NCBI GenBank assembly: GCA_903813345.2
Contig: CAIIXF020000006.1
Coordinates: 32,558,710 to 32,622,709, forward strand
Direction of reading: 5' to 3'
DNA from: Owenia fusiformis
Lineage: Eukaryota > Annelida > Polychaeta > Sabellida > Oweniidae
Length of the DNA: 64,000 nucleotides
The position numbers and the translations under genes are program-made. Of this stretch, positions 10,694-20,565 are shown one piece after another. Each line of letters opens with the position of its first letter. Within the stretch, counting starts at the first letter, position 1. The notes below the pieces were generated by a model. That model was not told the DNA's origin. It worked only from the letters and a program-made list of their open reading frames with translations, and did not search any database.

Positions 10694-11154
10694 GTATTCC
10701 ATACCTTATGAGGTTTGAAATAATAAGCATGTATCCCATATGCTCTGGTGTGTTTACTTGCAAAATATGTTATCATTTTCAAAAAAAATTTGAATTTTTC
10801 CAAATTTGTTTTCACTTTCACAAAAATTCAAAAAGAAATTTCATATTTTTTTCAAAATTTTTTTCACATTTTTTTCCATAATTTTTTTTTCAGATTTTTT
10901 TTCAACATTTTTTTCAAAATTTTTTCCTGTAATTTTTTCCACAATTTTTTTTTCAAAATTTTATATTCACATTTTTTCCCGAATTTATTTTTAATTTTTT
11001 TTTCAAATTTTTTTCAAAATTTTTTTTTTGAGCGGGACATACGATTTATATATCCCGGAGCTCCGTTGGAGCGGGACATACGAAAAATATTTGCCCGGAT
11101 ATGGAATATATTCCCGGTTGATATGTCCCTGAAACCTCATCAGGTATTGAATAC
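10694..11154. repeat. Inverted-repeat unit around a T-rich tract
   Basis: GTATTCCATACCTTATGAGG (from 10694) is the inverse of the end of 11130-11154, 22 of 25 bases matching. The enclosed DNA includes the pyrimidine tract at 10,770-11,030 and two copies of GAGCGGGACATACGA (about 11,031 and 11,071). It is non-coding; frames there are runs of Phe/Lys from poly-T. Confidence 0.6.
10770..11030. repeat. Strand-asymmetric T-rich tract
   Basis: About 260 bases made of T runs of 4-9 separated by CA, CC or AA on the plus strand, with very few G. Low complexity; it creates spurious frames on both strands. Confidence 0.85.
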
Positions 11155-11299
11155 AAATATATATTTGATAAATATATTGGAAATCAAAAAGTATAACACA
11201 TATTTGTTTGCATTGCACAGAATTGGTCGAATAGCCGATAGATGTCATTCATTGATTAAACATGACGTCATATTTAAGATCTTAAGATAAATCTGACGT

Positions 11300-12760
11300 C
11301 ATGACGTCAGTGCCATAGAAACTGAGATTGTCTTATTTTATTTTGACGTCATTCCAATGTAATGAGCCAGTTATATCACCAAAAGTTATCATATTTTGTT
11401 TGAAATGGGCCGAAAAGTTAAAGGTATGAGGATTCTAATCTCAACGGAATCAAACAGTTACAGATCTACCTTCAAAGTTACAGAAACCTGAGATTACTAA
11501 GATACCATATGATTTTAAGTACCTCTACCAGACCGTTGAATATCCTCATTTCACCATTTTGACGCCATTTCTAATGGATTTCAATGGAGTCATGCATGAA
11601 TTCCTCATGATTTTTTCAAAACAAATGGGCCGAAAAGTGTGCATGTGTACATTGCTTGAAACATGTTAAATCAGTAAAGGTTGATGTCTAGTTATAGAAA
11701 CCTGAGATTACTAAGGTGGCAAATCAATATCATTCGCACAGTAACCTTTTATCATTTGGAGGTAATTTTGTATGGAAAATAATGGCGTCATACATCAGAT
11801 ATGTTGAATTTGGATAATTCCAAAATTATTTCGCCGAAAAGTGTTTTGTGCCAGTAATTTACTCTAAATGGATTTAGAAAATTCGTCTTTCAACGTAACA
11901 GAAACCTGAGATGAATAAGGCTCCACGTGTATTTTACTACTCCTACCACACCGTTGAAGTTTACTCCTTTCATCATTTTGACGTCATTTTGCATTGACTT
12001 CAATGGCGTAATAGGTGATTTTTGTTAATTTATTTCAAAGTTATTTCGCCGAAAATTTGTGACACCTAAGTTCTTCGCCAGCTAAAATGTCACTCGACTT
12101 TTTGGCAATTAAAAGTCCCTGCCTGCATTTAGTAGTCATATATTGTCATGTGCATAATTTTGAAACCATATCCTAATTATTTCACAAACCCTTTGTTGAT
12201 TCTGCCAAAGTTTCCAATTTGTAAACAGCATTTAGCCTTTTTAATTGGGAACTTTTTTGAAATTTCCAAAATGGCTGCCATGTGATTCCAGAATTAACAT
12301 GAGTGTGACGTGACATCACAGTTGCTCGTTCCTAGGTAACAACAAGATCACAATTGCTCGTTTCTAGATAGCAACAAGATTTTTGATAAAATGGCACAGA
12401 ATTACCCTGATTAACACCCTTAAAATCCAATTCAAAGAATATATTTGGAGATACAATAAAAGGTAAGTGGAATAAATTAGAAGATGGTTTCAAGTTACCA
12501 CAGAAGTCAATTTGAAGATCTCAATTTGATACTCAAGAATGCTTTCTTTTACTCATAATCACAAAAAAGTCGAGTGACATTTTAGATGGAGAATTTCTTA
12601 GATTGTTCAAAGTGGGTTAGATTGATAGGCATTAGTACCTAGTTACAGGAACCTGAGATGAATAAGGTGCCATTTCAAAGTCCCGCGTTCTGTTAACGTT
12701 CAAAAGTTTTCAACTGAGGAAATCCCATTGACTTTTAAAAACCGGAAGTCAAGGTTTTGC
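11300..12760. repeat. Degenerate ~205-220-bp tandem repeat
   Basis: Two anchors recur together. GCCGAAAA falls at 11409, 11629, 11833 and 12048 (spacing 220, 204, 215). CAGAAACCTGAGAT variants fall at 11481, 11694, 11899 and 12646. The last gap is 747 bases, or 243 once the inserted 504-bp element is removed. Units also share an ATTTTGACGTCATTT-like segment. Old, diverged, non-coding. Confidence 0.75.
12082..12585. mobile_element. 504-bp MITE inserted in the tandem repeat
   Basis: Twenty-two-base terminal inverted repeats match except for T/A-run length: CTAAAATGTCACTCGACTTT... (12082-12103) and its inverse (12564-12585). Removing it restores the ~215-bp phase of the surrounding tandem repeat. 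A TA duplication inside the terminus (cTA...TAg) would fit a Tc1/mariner-type MITE but is not proven. Internally a ~28-base segment is duplicated (ACAGTTGCTCGTTCCTAGGT near 12,319 and a variant near 12,351). No coding frame. Confidence 0.8.
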
Positions 12761-12825
12761 GCATGCGCATTGTATTTTTGGAAAAATTCTGGGCAATGGA
12801 TTTTGTGTAATAAATTGGTAAAAGA

Positions 12826-13478
12826 AGTGTCTTATATAACTAGTTAAATAGCGCCCCCACGTGTTAATTTGCCATTGAATTTTAGGAGGAGGGGCGCTAT
12901 TTAACTAGTTATATAGTGCACTTCTTCCTAGTGGATAATAAATGATTATGGAAAAGGTTTGGATTCCTATATATAACTAGTTAAATAGCGCCCCCACATG
13001 TCAATTTGCCATTGGATTTATGGAGGAGGGGCCCTATTTAACTAGTTATATAGTACACCTCTTCCCAGTGGATAATAAACTATTTTGAAAAAGGTTTGGA
13101 TTCCTATATATAACTAGTTAAATAGCGCCCCCATATGTTAATTTGCCATTGGATTTATGGAGGAGGGGCGCTATTTAACTAGTTATATAGTACACTTCTT
13201 CCTAGTGAATAATAAATTATGGAAAAGGTTTGGATTCCTTTCCTATATATAACTAGTTAAATAGCGCCCCCACGTGTTAATTTCCCATTGGATTTATGGA
13301 GGAGGGGCGCTATTTAACTAGTTATATAGTACACTTCTTCCTAGTGGATAATAAACTATTTTGAAAAAGGTTTGGATTCCTATATATAACTAGTTAAATA
13401 GCGCCCCCACGTGTTAATTTTCCATTGGATTGATGGAGGAGGGGCGCTATTTAACTAGTTATATAGTACACTTCTTGT
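12826..13478 (-). repeat. Right hairpin-unit array of the foldback element (5 units)
   Basis: This is the inverted counterpart of 9440-9957. AACTAGTTAAATAGCGCCCC starts at 12838, 12975, 13112, 13251 and 13388, spacing 137, 137, 139 and 137. Linkers read TTCTTCCTAGTGGATAATAA. One unit has GGGGCCCTA in place of GGGGCGCTA (13,028-13,036). Confidence 0.9.
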
Positions 13479-13675
13479 GAATATTAACGTATTTCCCACC
13501 ATATTGAATTCTAATCTATTCTATCGTATTATTTTGGTGAATTTTACTAGATAATAAGGTGTATTTTATTATTATTGAAGTGTTTTTCCTTATTATTATG
13601 TTTTTGGGGGTATTTTAAGGATATTTTTCAATTTTTTCTAAGGGGTCTTCAGGGGCGCTATTTAACTAGTATGCC

Positions 13676-14721
13676 GAAAAATTTAGGGATAACTCCACAG
13701 ATGGCGCTAGTGAAAAGGTAGAAGACAAAAAATCTAAATTTAAAATCGGGATGATGGTTGATTGAAATCAATATTTATCAGTGCAATCACCAGTGAAAAT
13801 GTACAGATTTTATATTTTATTTTGTTTATCTCGTGTGTATATAATTTCACAAAAAGTATGGCGAAATGATTCGGTTCACTTCAAATATTTGACTTTTTGT
13901 GACGGTGGTCTTGAGTTTGAAATCTATTGAAAATTGTTTAAAATTCGGATAGATGGCGGAAAAAGCAGTCATATCTTTTTTTCTCAATGGGTGTTCTATG
14001 CAATTTTTGTTTTGATTTGAAAGGGGACATATGGAGCTATCCCGTGGTATATGGGGTTATGTACCGAAAATCCTCGTTTTTTCATAATCAATCCAAAGAT
14101 TTCAATATTTTCACATTGGATTACATTACAGCATTTATCTGTGGAATTGTCCCTTAATGTTGTTTCATCTTTTATTTATAACTCAGAACGAGGCTGTACA
14201 GTAACGCCATCTATGATGACACAATCAGTGGGTTGTGCAGAGCACAATCAAAATACATGACACCAAGTATGCCACTATTTGGTATCAAAATAAAGAGGAT
14301 GAGTTCTACTTTCATTTGAATTACGAAAATAGCGATGTAGGTCAAAATAGTTCCGACGTGAGCATGTTTACTACGCGTTTGCCCGTCATCTCAGAATTGA
14401 GGAAATGGTAGCAAACGCGAGTTACAATAAACAATAAATGGACGCTGATATCTCAAAAAGTAACCTGACTCCCTATTATTTGATGTAGATCAATCGAAGC
14501 CCTATATGAACAGGTACATTTTCAATTTGGTATATAACAACATGGGGGGTAAGCGTTTTATAGTTGATCACGAACGCCATATGGTTCTGAATTTTCGAAT
14601 TTGGTGCTGGATTACGGTACTCACACCTTCTGGGGTACATATCGCCATTTTCGAACGAATTAGTCCATACAATGCCTATATTTCTGCAATCCCCTATACA
14701 TAAACTTCACCTTGACACTAT
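13676..14721. other. Non-coding stretch right of the foldback element
   Basis: No recognisable domain in any frame (the frames at 14,051 and 14,506 are short and featureless). A weak inverted pair around CGCGTTTGC (14,376) and GCAAACGCG (14,411) is the only structure noted. Confidence 0.4.
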
Positions 14722-15485
14722 ATTAATGATGCCCCAGACAAGATAAGAAACTCAATCAAAATTTTCGCAGATGACACCAAACTCTATGGGGAATGTGTCA
14801 GTGCCGAACAGCGAGAGAGCCTTCAACAAGGTATTAACACTCTAGTTAACTGGTCAAAGGATTGGCAATTAAAGATCAGTCAAAAATGAGTAACGTTTTA
14901 CACTTAGGTGGTAAAAACGTAAACCAACAATACAACCTAGATGGTACCATGATAGAGTCAGTGACAGAACAGAAAGACCTAGGATTCACCATGGACAAAG
15001 AACTAAAATTCAAACAACACATCAGTCAAACTGCAAAAAGGCAAATAGTAAATTAGGAATTATCAAGAGAAGTTTTAGTCACACCAAGGTAGGAGAGGAG
15101 CGAAAAATAGAACAGATACAGAGAAGAGCTACCAAATTAATACCAGATTTGAAGAATAAGCCGTATCAAACAAGGCTTAAAGAGCTAAAGCTCCATTCTC
15201 TCCACTACAGACGTAGACGAGGAGACAGGTTAATAAAATTATTAACGGAATTGACACTATAGAGCATAGCTCATTTTTTACCAAGGCCACTACAACCACT
15301 AGAGGACACTCCCTGAAAATGTACAAACACCACTGTAACACCACCCTTCGACAGAACACCTTTAGCAACTGAATTATAAAAGACTGGAACAGCCTCCCAG
15401 AGAAGGTAGTGACGGCCCATAATGTAGATCAGTTTAAAGGGAGGCTAGACACATTTTGGCTAAATTATCACTATGATATAGTTTA
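14722..15485 (+). pseudogene. 3' part of a decayed non-LTR retrotransposon (CR1/Jockey-like) reverse transcriptase
   Basis: Conceptual frames carry the reverse transcriptase catalytic box FADDTKLYG (FADD codons at 14,764-14,775). The thumb-region block VLHLGGKN...KDLGFTMDKELKF follows. Then come LGIIKRSF, EQIQRRATKLIPDL and, near the end, IIKDWNSLPEKVV. This order is typical of the C-terminal part of CR1/Jockey-group ORF2. It is dead: a frameshift/stop at about 14,887, a stop at 15,054, an internal deletion joining KRSF directly to the EQIQRRATK block near 15,080-15,110, and further frame changes after 15,250. The 5' part, including the endonuclease, is absent, as is common for 5'-truncated copies. 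GATGATGAT repeats at 15,562-15,574 may be the tail. Only a relic; no product expected. Confidence 0.85.
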
Positions 15486-15574
15486 ATATCTATTACATAC
15501 ATTTAAACTAAGATCTAAGCAACTACAGGACTTTTCAAGACCTATCAGCTCAGAATTTGAAGATGATGATGATG

Positions 15575-16225
15575 TGTCTCGATTTTTAAATATCACTACG
15601 CCAACATAGGGACTCATTTTTAGGTAAAATCCCTGCTTCACCGTGGTGAAGAAAAGCTATCAAACATTGTCTGAAGAGCAGATTTATCTCCGTAATTCAA
15701 CTTTTAGCATGGCGACATTGACCTTGAAAAATATAGCCATAGGTGATTCAAAAGTAAAAATTAGTGCCTTTTCGTAGTTTTACTTTGACCAAGCCTAGAA
15801 AAAAATCGAAGTGGTAAACCTACCCCCAATTTTAGACATTTTTGTTGTCTAGAAATGTTCTAGATGATATCAAAGTTTAAGAAAATTTGTATATCTAGAA
15901 ATATTTTATAAATTAGTGCCATTATGGTGGGTTTGGGTGCTTTTTTGCTCTCATTTTTTAGCCTTTTTCTATGGTTACCATGGCAACTATTAGGCTTGGG
16001 TAACCATGTCAACTTGATTTTTCAAAGACATCTGCCTGATAGTAGTTGGGCCAAGTTTCATGGAAAATGGGCCTTATTTGATATGCTGGCAGTGAGGTTG
16101 ATTGTGGCAAGTAGTAAAACGGCAAAACAATGGTGAGTCATACCCGATGCTTGGATGTTCACATTTTATTTAGCTCTCGTAAAATGAACGAACAAACGTT
16201 CCATTTTCACGCATGTTCGGTAATA
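15575..16225. other. Non-coding stretch
   Basis: Includes a 70-codon frame at 15,924-16,136 beginning with a hydrophobic segment, but with no family signature and no splice or promoter support. Nothing else recognised. Confidence 0.35.
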
Positions 16226-16464
16226 TAACGTATCATAACTTCCAGAAATGACATGCCTTTCGGAAAATTTTTGGGAATATTTTCACTTCGTTTACATTTC
16301 TTGTATAACTGTACTTATTGTTGATCGGACGAAAAGATAAGCTGATGTAGTTACACTAGAGTTCGTTTACTACCATTGGGAAGGCACGTGAGGGTCCCAT
16401 TCATCAGGTAATCCTTATATGTCGAAGTTAAGTTCTTGCTATTTTTACCATGAAACCGACTGTA
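16226..16464 (-). repeat. Right arm of the long-range inverted repeat
   Basis: Reverse complement of 8775-9010. Shared landmarks are CATAACTTCC, GCCTTTCGGAAAATTTT, GTATAACTGTACTTATTGTT and GAAGGCACGTGAGGGTCCCA. Confidence 0.85.
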
Positions 16465-16624
16465 GTCACATGTTATTTCCAGGAATACATAACTCATTTA
16501 ATATATGATGTACATCTTTCATATTTGCACAAATAGTGCACCGAGATACCCAGAAAAGAAATACTATTTCATATACCTTCAATTGCAACAGTTGTTCCTG
16601 GCACAATCATGAGTATGTTATTTA

Positions 16625-17557
16625 TTACGCGGTAAACACGAAACGAATATGGCATATTCACTTGCGGTGTATGACAGATTCACCTGCGGTATATGGCATA
16701 CACACTAGCCAATGAGAACGTGATACGGAAGTACGCAATAACCCAGATGCGAGTAGAAATAATCTTGATTTACGTCATTAAAAATTCAAAATTCAGTCAA
16801 AGTAATATCATATTTGAAATCTACATGTAAAATTACATCTAGAAATGTGGTTTTAAAAAGTGTTTATCAACTTTGAAAAATTAATTTTCTTTGAAAATGT
16901 GACTTCTAGCTCGGGGAGATTCCCCATAGACCCCATGCTATAAAATCACAAAAAATGAAATATCTTTTCTTTTAGTGGACAGATAATATTTGCTTTACTG
17001 GACATATTTTCATTAGTATAAGTATCAGACGCATAAGGGTTATATGAAAATTGAGCCACTTAAATTGATAATATTCAAGTTTAAGGGAACTTTCTTATAT
17101 ACCTGCCATGTTAATTGACCCGAATCAGCCACGTGGTGGTGAAACTGGTAACTACCTACTCGCATTTGGGTAATTGTCAATTGCGTCGATTGAACGAACA
17201 AGTAAAACGTTATAAATCATTATAATGATTATTGAATTAACATTACTGTGTATTGAATATATTAACTTAGTAGAAGTATCAGTCACCAATCTCATGTAAT
17301 AAACTTACTCAATCAATCCAGGATTCATATATTAGTACTCGACGCACTAACTATATTGGTAATCGAGCGTAGTTTTACATTTAGAGTCGATTCTCGCAAC
17401 CAATCAAATCAAGGCTTTCTGTATCACGTTTTCACCTGCGGTATATGTCATATTCACCTGCGGTATATGGCATATTCTGCAAGTGAGTATGACATACTCC
17501 GCAGGTGAGTATCGGGTATTCACTGAAATCAATGTATCGCATATTCACTGCGGAATA
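16625..17557 (+). mobile_element. TTACGCGG MITE, copy 1 (right end lost, interrupted)
   Basis: Starts TTACGCGGTAAACACG and follows the family order: CCAATGAGAACGTGATACGG, then AACGAACAAGTAAAACGTTA, AGTATCAGTCACCAATCTC, TTAGTACTCGACGCACTAAC and the CACCTGCGGTATATG array. It breaks off at about 17,557 inside the right-end array. A second element (16740-17171) is inserted at its CAATTG site. Part of the left-end motif (CAAAAATATGTCATATTCCG) is deleted. Confidence 0.85.
16740..17171. mobile_element. 432-bp MITE inserted in MITE copy 1
   Basis: Terminal inverted repeats ACCCAGATGCGAGTAG (from 16741) and CTACTCGCATTTGGGT (to 17171), 15 of 16 matching. Host sequence in other family copies reads ACGCAATTGTC; here it is split as ACGCAAT...AATTGTC, so removal with one AAT restores it exactly. 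The target duplication is AAT, or AT if the termini are set one base apart. AT-rich, non-coding. Confidence 0.85.
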
Positions 17558-17689
17558 TGAACGTTAAAATGAACTCGACGGGCGTATGGATGTTTTTCAA
17601 CGGGTGTTAGATAATGTCTTGACGCCCGCTATTGAACATTTTAACGCCGTCAGTTTACGCCTGTATTTGTTTAACGCGTATAGAATTCA
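17558..17689. other. Junction stretch rich in GGCGT/ACGCC motifs
   Basis: Follows the broken end of MITE copy 1 with ACTCGACGGGCG and several ACGCC/GGCGT words, leading into the 21-bp repeat. Possibly the degenerate edge of that repeat. Confidence 0.4.
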
Positions 17690-17826
17690 CTTCTTAACGG
17701 GCGTAATTAACGCCTTGACGGGCGTAATTAACGCCTACACAGGCGTAATTAAAGCCTCCACGGGCGTAAATTACGTCTGCACGGACGTAATTTCAGGTCT
17801 ACACGGGCGTAATTAACGCCTACACA
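17690..17826. repeat. 21-22-bp palindromic minisatellite, six units
   Basis: GGCGTAATTAACGCC, itself an almost perfect palindrome, recurs with starts of GCGTAA (or ACGTAA) at 17701, 17722, 17743, 17764, 17785 and 17807. Linkers are TTGACG or TACACG. Because 21 is a multiple of three it stays open and yields a frame with a TGVINA-type heptad; this is an artefact of the period. Confidence 0.85.
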
Positions 17827-18221
17827 CCCCTGAACAACACGTGCATACATAGGGTAGGTTGGCAAACCATATATCAGTGGTGTTTGTAATATCTTCAAAT
17901 TAGATATTTGCTAAGTTGAAGACATCCAATCCAAGACCAGCATGTATTACCACGGAATGGATCATATTGTGAGTTAATACTCAATGAACGAAATAACACA
18001 CTCACAGAGATAAAGGAATTTTTCAGATAAGGCTTAATTAAGCTGTTTCCTCCTGTTGATCCTCCATTATTATAGCAAAATTGTTTAGATAAGAGGTTTA
18101 ATAGGATTGATTGAAGATGCGACGATATGTAAAACATAAATGTAAAGTTGCTCATCGCACAATTAAAATAGAACGATAGAATATACTTTGGTCTTTGGGA
18201 GTGATGACTTAGACAATGTCT
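17827..18221. other. Non-coding stretch
   Basis: No domain in the minus-strand frame that spans it, and no repeat that recurs elsewhere in the window. Confidence 0.35.
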
Positions 18222-18290
18222 TGAGTACGGAAAGCGATAAGGGACCCCCGCATAATTCAAAATCGAATGGAGTTTTAACATGGCAGTGAT
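18222..18290 (+). repeat. Dispersed repeat fragment, inverted partner of 20,690-20,757
   Basis: ACGGAAAGCGATAAGGGACC through CATAATTCAAAATCGAATGG to GGAGTTTTAACATGG matches the reverse complement of 20,690-20,757 with few changes. Confidence 0.8.
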
Positions 18291-18654
18291 AATTCACACT
18301 GCGCATCTATTTCGCCGCACTTTATTTTTTTAAATGAAAATTGGCGTTTTTCATTGTCCCAATCGTGGGTAGTATATGAATGCCGCGTTTAGAAAATATG
18401 GTGTCTGTAAATTGACAATATTTGCATAACGTAATATTACATCACGGCTAAATAGTGGCTTGACCCGCGCTTTGTGATTTGTTCATAACTTCTACATTGG
18501 CTATCGAAGCGTTGTTGAAATCACCGCAGTCTGCAAAGTAACTCTGTCTTTTTTGCAAGTGCGCCATCTTTTTACTCAAATTTCATTATTTATCTGTCCA
18601 CTACCACTAGATAAAAGATAACATTGAACCTAATTACGGAAAAGGGGATATACC

Positions 18655-18860
18655 GCAGAATTTAAAATTCAATGGAGTTTTAACATGGGAGTGATATCAC
18701 ACACCGCGGCCCAGTTAGATAGATTTCTGCGCACTTTACTTATTTAATTTACTTTGCACAACGCGCCCCCTGTAATTCATTCAGTGCGAGATTAAAAATG
18801 GTTATGAGTGATATTGCACACCGCTGCCCAGTCAGATCGATTTCTGCACACTTTATTTAT
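18655..18860 (+). repeat. Dispersed GTGATATCACAC / CTGCGCACTTTA repeat, two adjoining pieces
   Basis: The first piece (18,655-18,800) runs TTTTAACATGGGAGTGATAT, CACACCGCGGCCCAG, TTTCTGCGCACTTTA, GCACAACGCGCCCCCTGTAA. The second (18,805-18,860) repeats GAGTGATATTGCACACCGCT and TTTCTGCACACTTTA. Both match parts of 20,566-20,757 in direct or inverted form, so the family is scrambled. Confidence 0.7.
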
Positions 18861-19237
18861 TTACCCAGAAAATATCGTGCTAAAGGTAGTATATGCTGGG
18901 GCGATGGAAATATAGTTTTCTGTTAATAAATACCCAACAAGAAAGGGTAGCACAACGAATTCAACTTTTTTCGAAAGACTGCAGACTTGACCCGCGAAAT
19001 TGTAATTTTGGATCACAGTGATGCCTCTAGAGAGGATATCTTTGAGAATTACAGATTCGAGTAGGGGAAATTAAAAAGTCAAACTGACCTCAAAATGGTT
19101 TACATTAGTACACAGTGTACACTGCCATCTTTCAATAAAGTGTGTACTACACACCTCCGTATACAAAATACCAGAATGATTGATGTAATACCCGTATACC
19201 ATTTCTTCTGGGAGAAGGAAAGTTCCTATATGTATTC
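18861..19237. other. Non-coding stretch
   Basis: No coding frame or repeat recognised; a short AGTGTACACTGCCATC region near 19,110 was examined and not assigned. Confidence 0.35.
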
Positions 19238-19429
19238 CAGGGCCGTAGCGAGGGGGCCTCACCCCCCTCCCCCTTGCCAAATATTCGTTCAAAATCATGC
19301 AGTTTTTCACCATTCTTAGCACTTTTCGCATGATTTTTTTTCCAAAACTGTCAAAAAGCTCCCCCCCTCTTGGCAAAATTTCCCCCTTGGTAAAACCACT
19401 CCCGCAGATTAATCCATGATACGGGCCTG
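19238..19429. mobile_element. 192-bp MITE with CAGGGCCGTA ends
   Basis: Ends CAGGGCCGTAGC and GATACGGGCCTG are inverse copies with two changes. A perfect 5-bp direct repeat, TATTC, lies on each side (19,233-19,237 and 19,430-19,434). The inside is C-rich near both ends (CCCCCCTCCCCCTTG and CCCCCCTCTTGG) and has no coding frame. Elements with CAGGGCCGTAGC-like ends are, as far as I recall, common in marine invertebrates; the family name is not claimed. Confidence 0.75.
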
Positions 19430-19460
19430 TATTCTTAGACGAGATTGTTTAAGAACGTCT

Positions 19461-19570
19461 ATTAAGTCATCAATCAGCAGACTGGTAATTGTATCCCCCA
19501 CCCACTTCAAACTCCATACACTAACATACTATTACAATTTAAAATCAATTATATCTGTGTTTATTTGACT
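19461..19570 (+). repeat. 110-bp repeat, inverted partner of 24,230-24,339
   Basis: ATTAAGTCATCAATCAGCAG through CCCACCCACTTCAAACTCCA to GTTTATTTGACT is the reverse complement of 24,230-24,339 with few changes. It stops just before the left end of the pentamer foldback element. Confidence 0.85.
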
Positions 19571-19594
19571 GTAGAAGGTGTACATTCATAGCAC

Positions 19595-20078
19595 TGAATT
19601 GTATTACATTGCATTGTATTGTATTGTATTGTATTGTATTGTATTGTATTGTATACCACATCATTGTATTGTATTGTACTGCATTTTATTGCATTGTATT
19701 GTATTGCACTGCATTGTATTTTATTGCAGTATATTGTACTGTATTGCATTGTATTATATTATATTGCACTGCATTGTACTTTATTGCACTGCATTGTATT
19801 GTACTGCAGTGTACTACATTGTATTGCGCTGCATTGTATTGTATTGCGCTGTATTGTATTGCACTGCACCACATTGTGTTGCACTGCATTGTATTACACT
19901 GCATTGTATTGTATTGCACTGCAATATATTGCACTGCACCATATTGTATTGCACTGCATTGCAGTGCACTGCATTGTATTGTATTGCACTGTATTGAACT
20001 GCGATGTATTGTATTGTACTGCATTGTATTGCACTGTACCACATTGTATTGCACTGCATTGTATTGCAATGAACTACA
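19595..20078 (+). repeat. Degenerate (ATTGT/ATTGC/ACTGC)n array, left arm
   Basis: About 97 pentamers in phase, opening with a pure ATTGT run (19,613-19,652) and then mixing ATTGC, ACTGC, ATTAT and ATTTT. Because no pentamer supplies frequent in-frame stops, all frames stay open and read as Cys/Ile/Val/Leu/Tyr/His strings; these are not genes. Confidence 0.95.
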
Positions 20079-20084
20079 CAGCCA

Positions 20085-20250
20085 ATATAATTCGACACCG
20101 TTTCGGCATCGAACAAATTCGGCACCGTTCCGGCACCGCTTCGACACCGTTCCGGCACCGAAACCTTTCGACACCAAAATTTGCTACCGGACTAGTCACT
20201 CCATTTGGTGCCGAAACGGCACCGAAATTTGGCACCGAAACGGCGTCGAA
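20085..20250. repeat. GGCACCG-rich degenerate repeat in the centre of the foldback element
   Basis: GGCACCG or GACACCG occurs about ten times at roughly 10-20 base spacing, with GGTGCCGAAACGGCACCG and TTTCGACACC forming local inverse pairs. GC-rich against the AT-rich arms, non-coding. Confidence 0.75.
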
Positions 20251-20565
20251 AATCAGATTGCATTTTGGGGGTGTACATTGTATTGCACTGTATTGAACTA
20301 CATCACGTGTAATCTGTATGCATACGCCCTCTTTAAATGAACATCTTTGAAACCATATTAGAATCGAATCTGATAAAAGTGCGCATCATGGTCCTGGATG
20401 TGCTGCGCGCTAGAATCGGGAAATCTCAAAGTTCCCCTCGTTAGAGCCATCAATATTATCCAAAATTGCCATTTCGCTGGTTTACTCTTCAGTCTTTCGA
20501 AAAAAATCAAATTCGTGGTGCCACGAATTTTTATTCGTTATTTATTCACAGATAATCATTTTTTC

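Larger units (their letters stand above)
9240..13675. mobile_element. 4.4-kb foldback-type non-autonomous element
   Basis: The ends are inverted copies beginning GGCATACTAGTTAAATAGCG. The first ~200 bp on the left (9240-9450) match the last ~200 bp on the right in inverted form, and then each arm enters a tandem array of ~137-bp hairpin units (four left, five right, opposite orientation). The interior (9960-12,826) holds two further palindromes, a T-rich tract, a degenerate ~210-bp tandem repeat and a 504-bp MITE. No frame encodes a recognisable transposase. Long inverted repeats built of tandem subunits resemble the architecture of Drosophila FB and Galileo elements; relationship by sequence is not claimed. 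No clear target duplication was seen. Confidence 0.75.

Noticed and set aside
10507-11290. Phe/Lys-rich frames around the T-rich tract
   Set aside because: Low-complexity translation of poly-T and of palindromes; no plausible protein.
14722-15485. Active retrotransposon or viral polymerase
   Set aside because: Frameshift, stops and an internal deletion show it is a dead 3' fragment; motif order fits CR1/Jockey-type non-LTR elements, not a virus.
15924-16136. 70-codon frame with a hydrophobic start, possible secreted or membrane peptide
   Set aside because: Hydrophobicity comes from a T-rich stretch; no family match and no gene context.
17586-17816. 76-codon frame with a TGVINA-type repeat
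   Set aside because: Produced by a 21-bp minisatellite whose period is a multiple of three.
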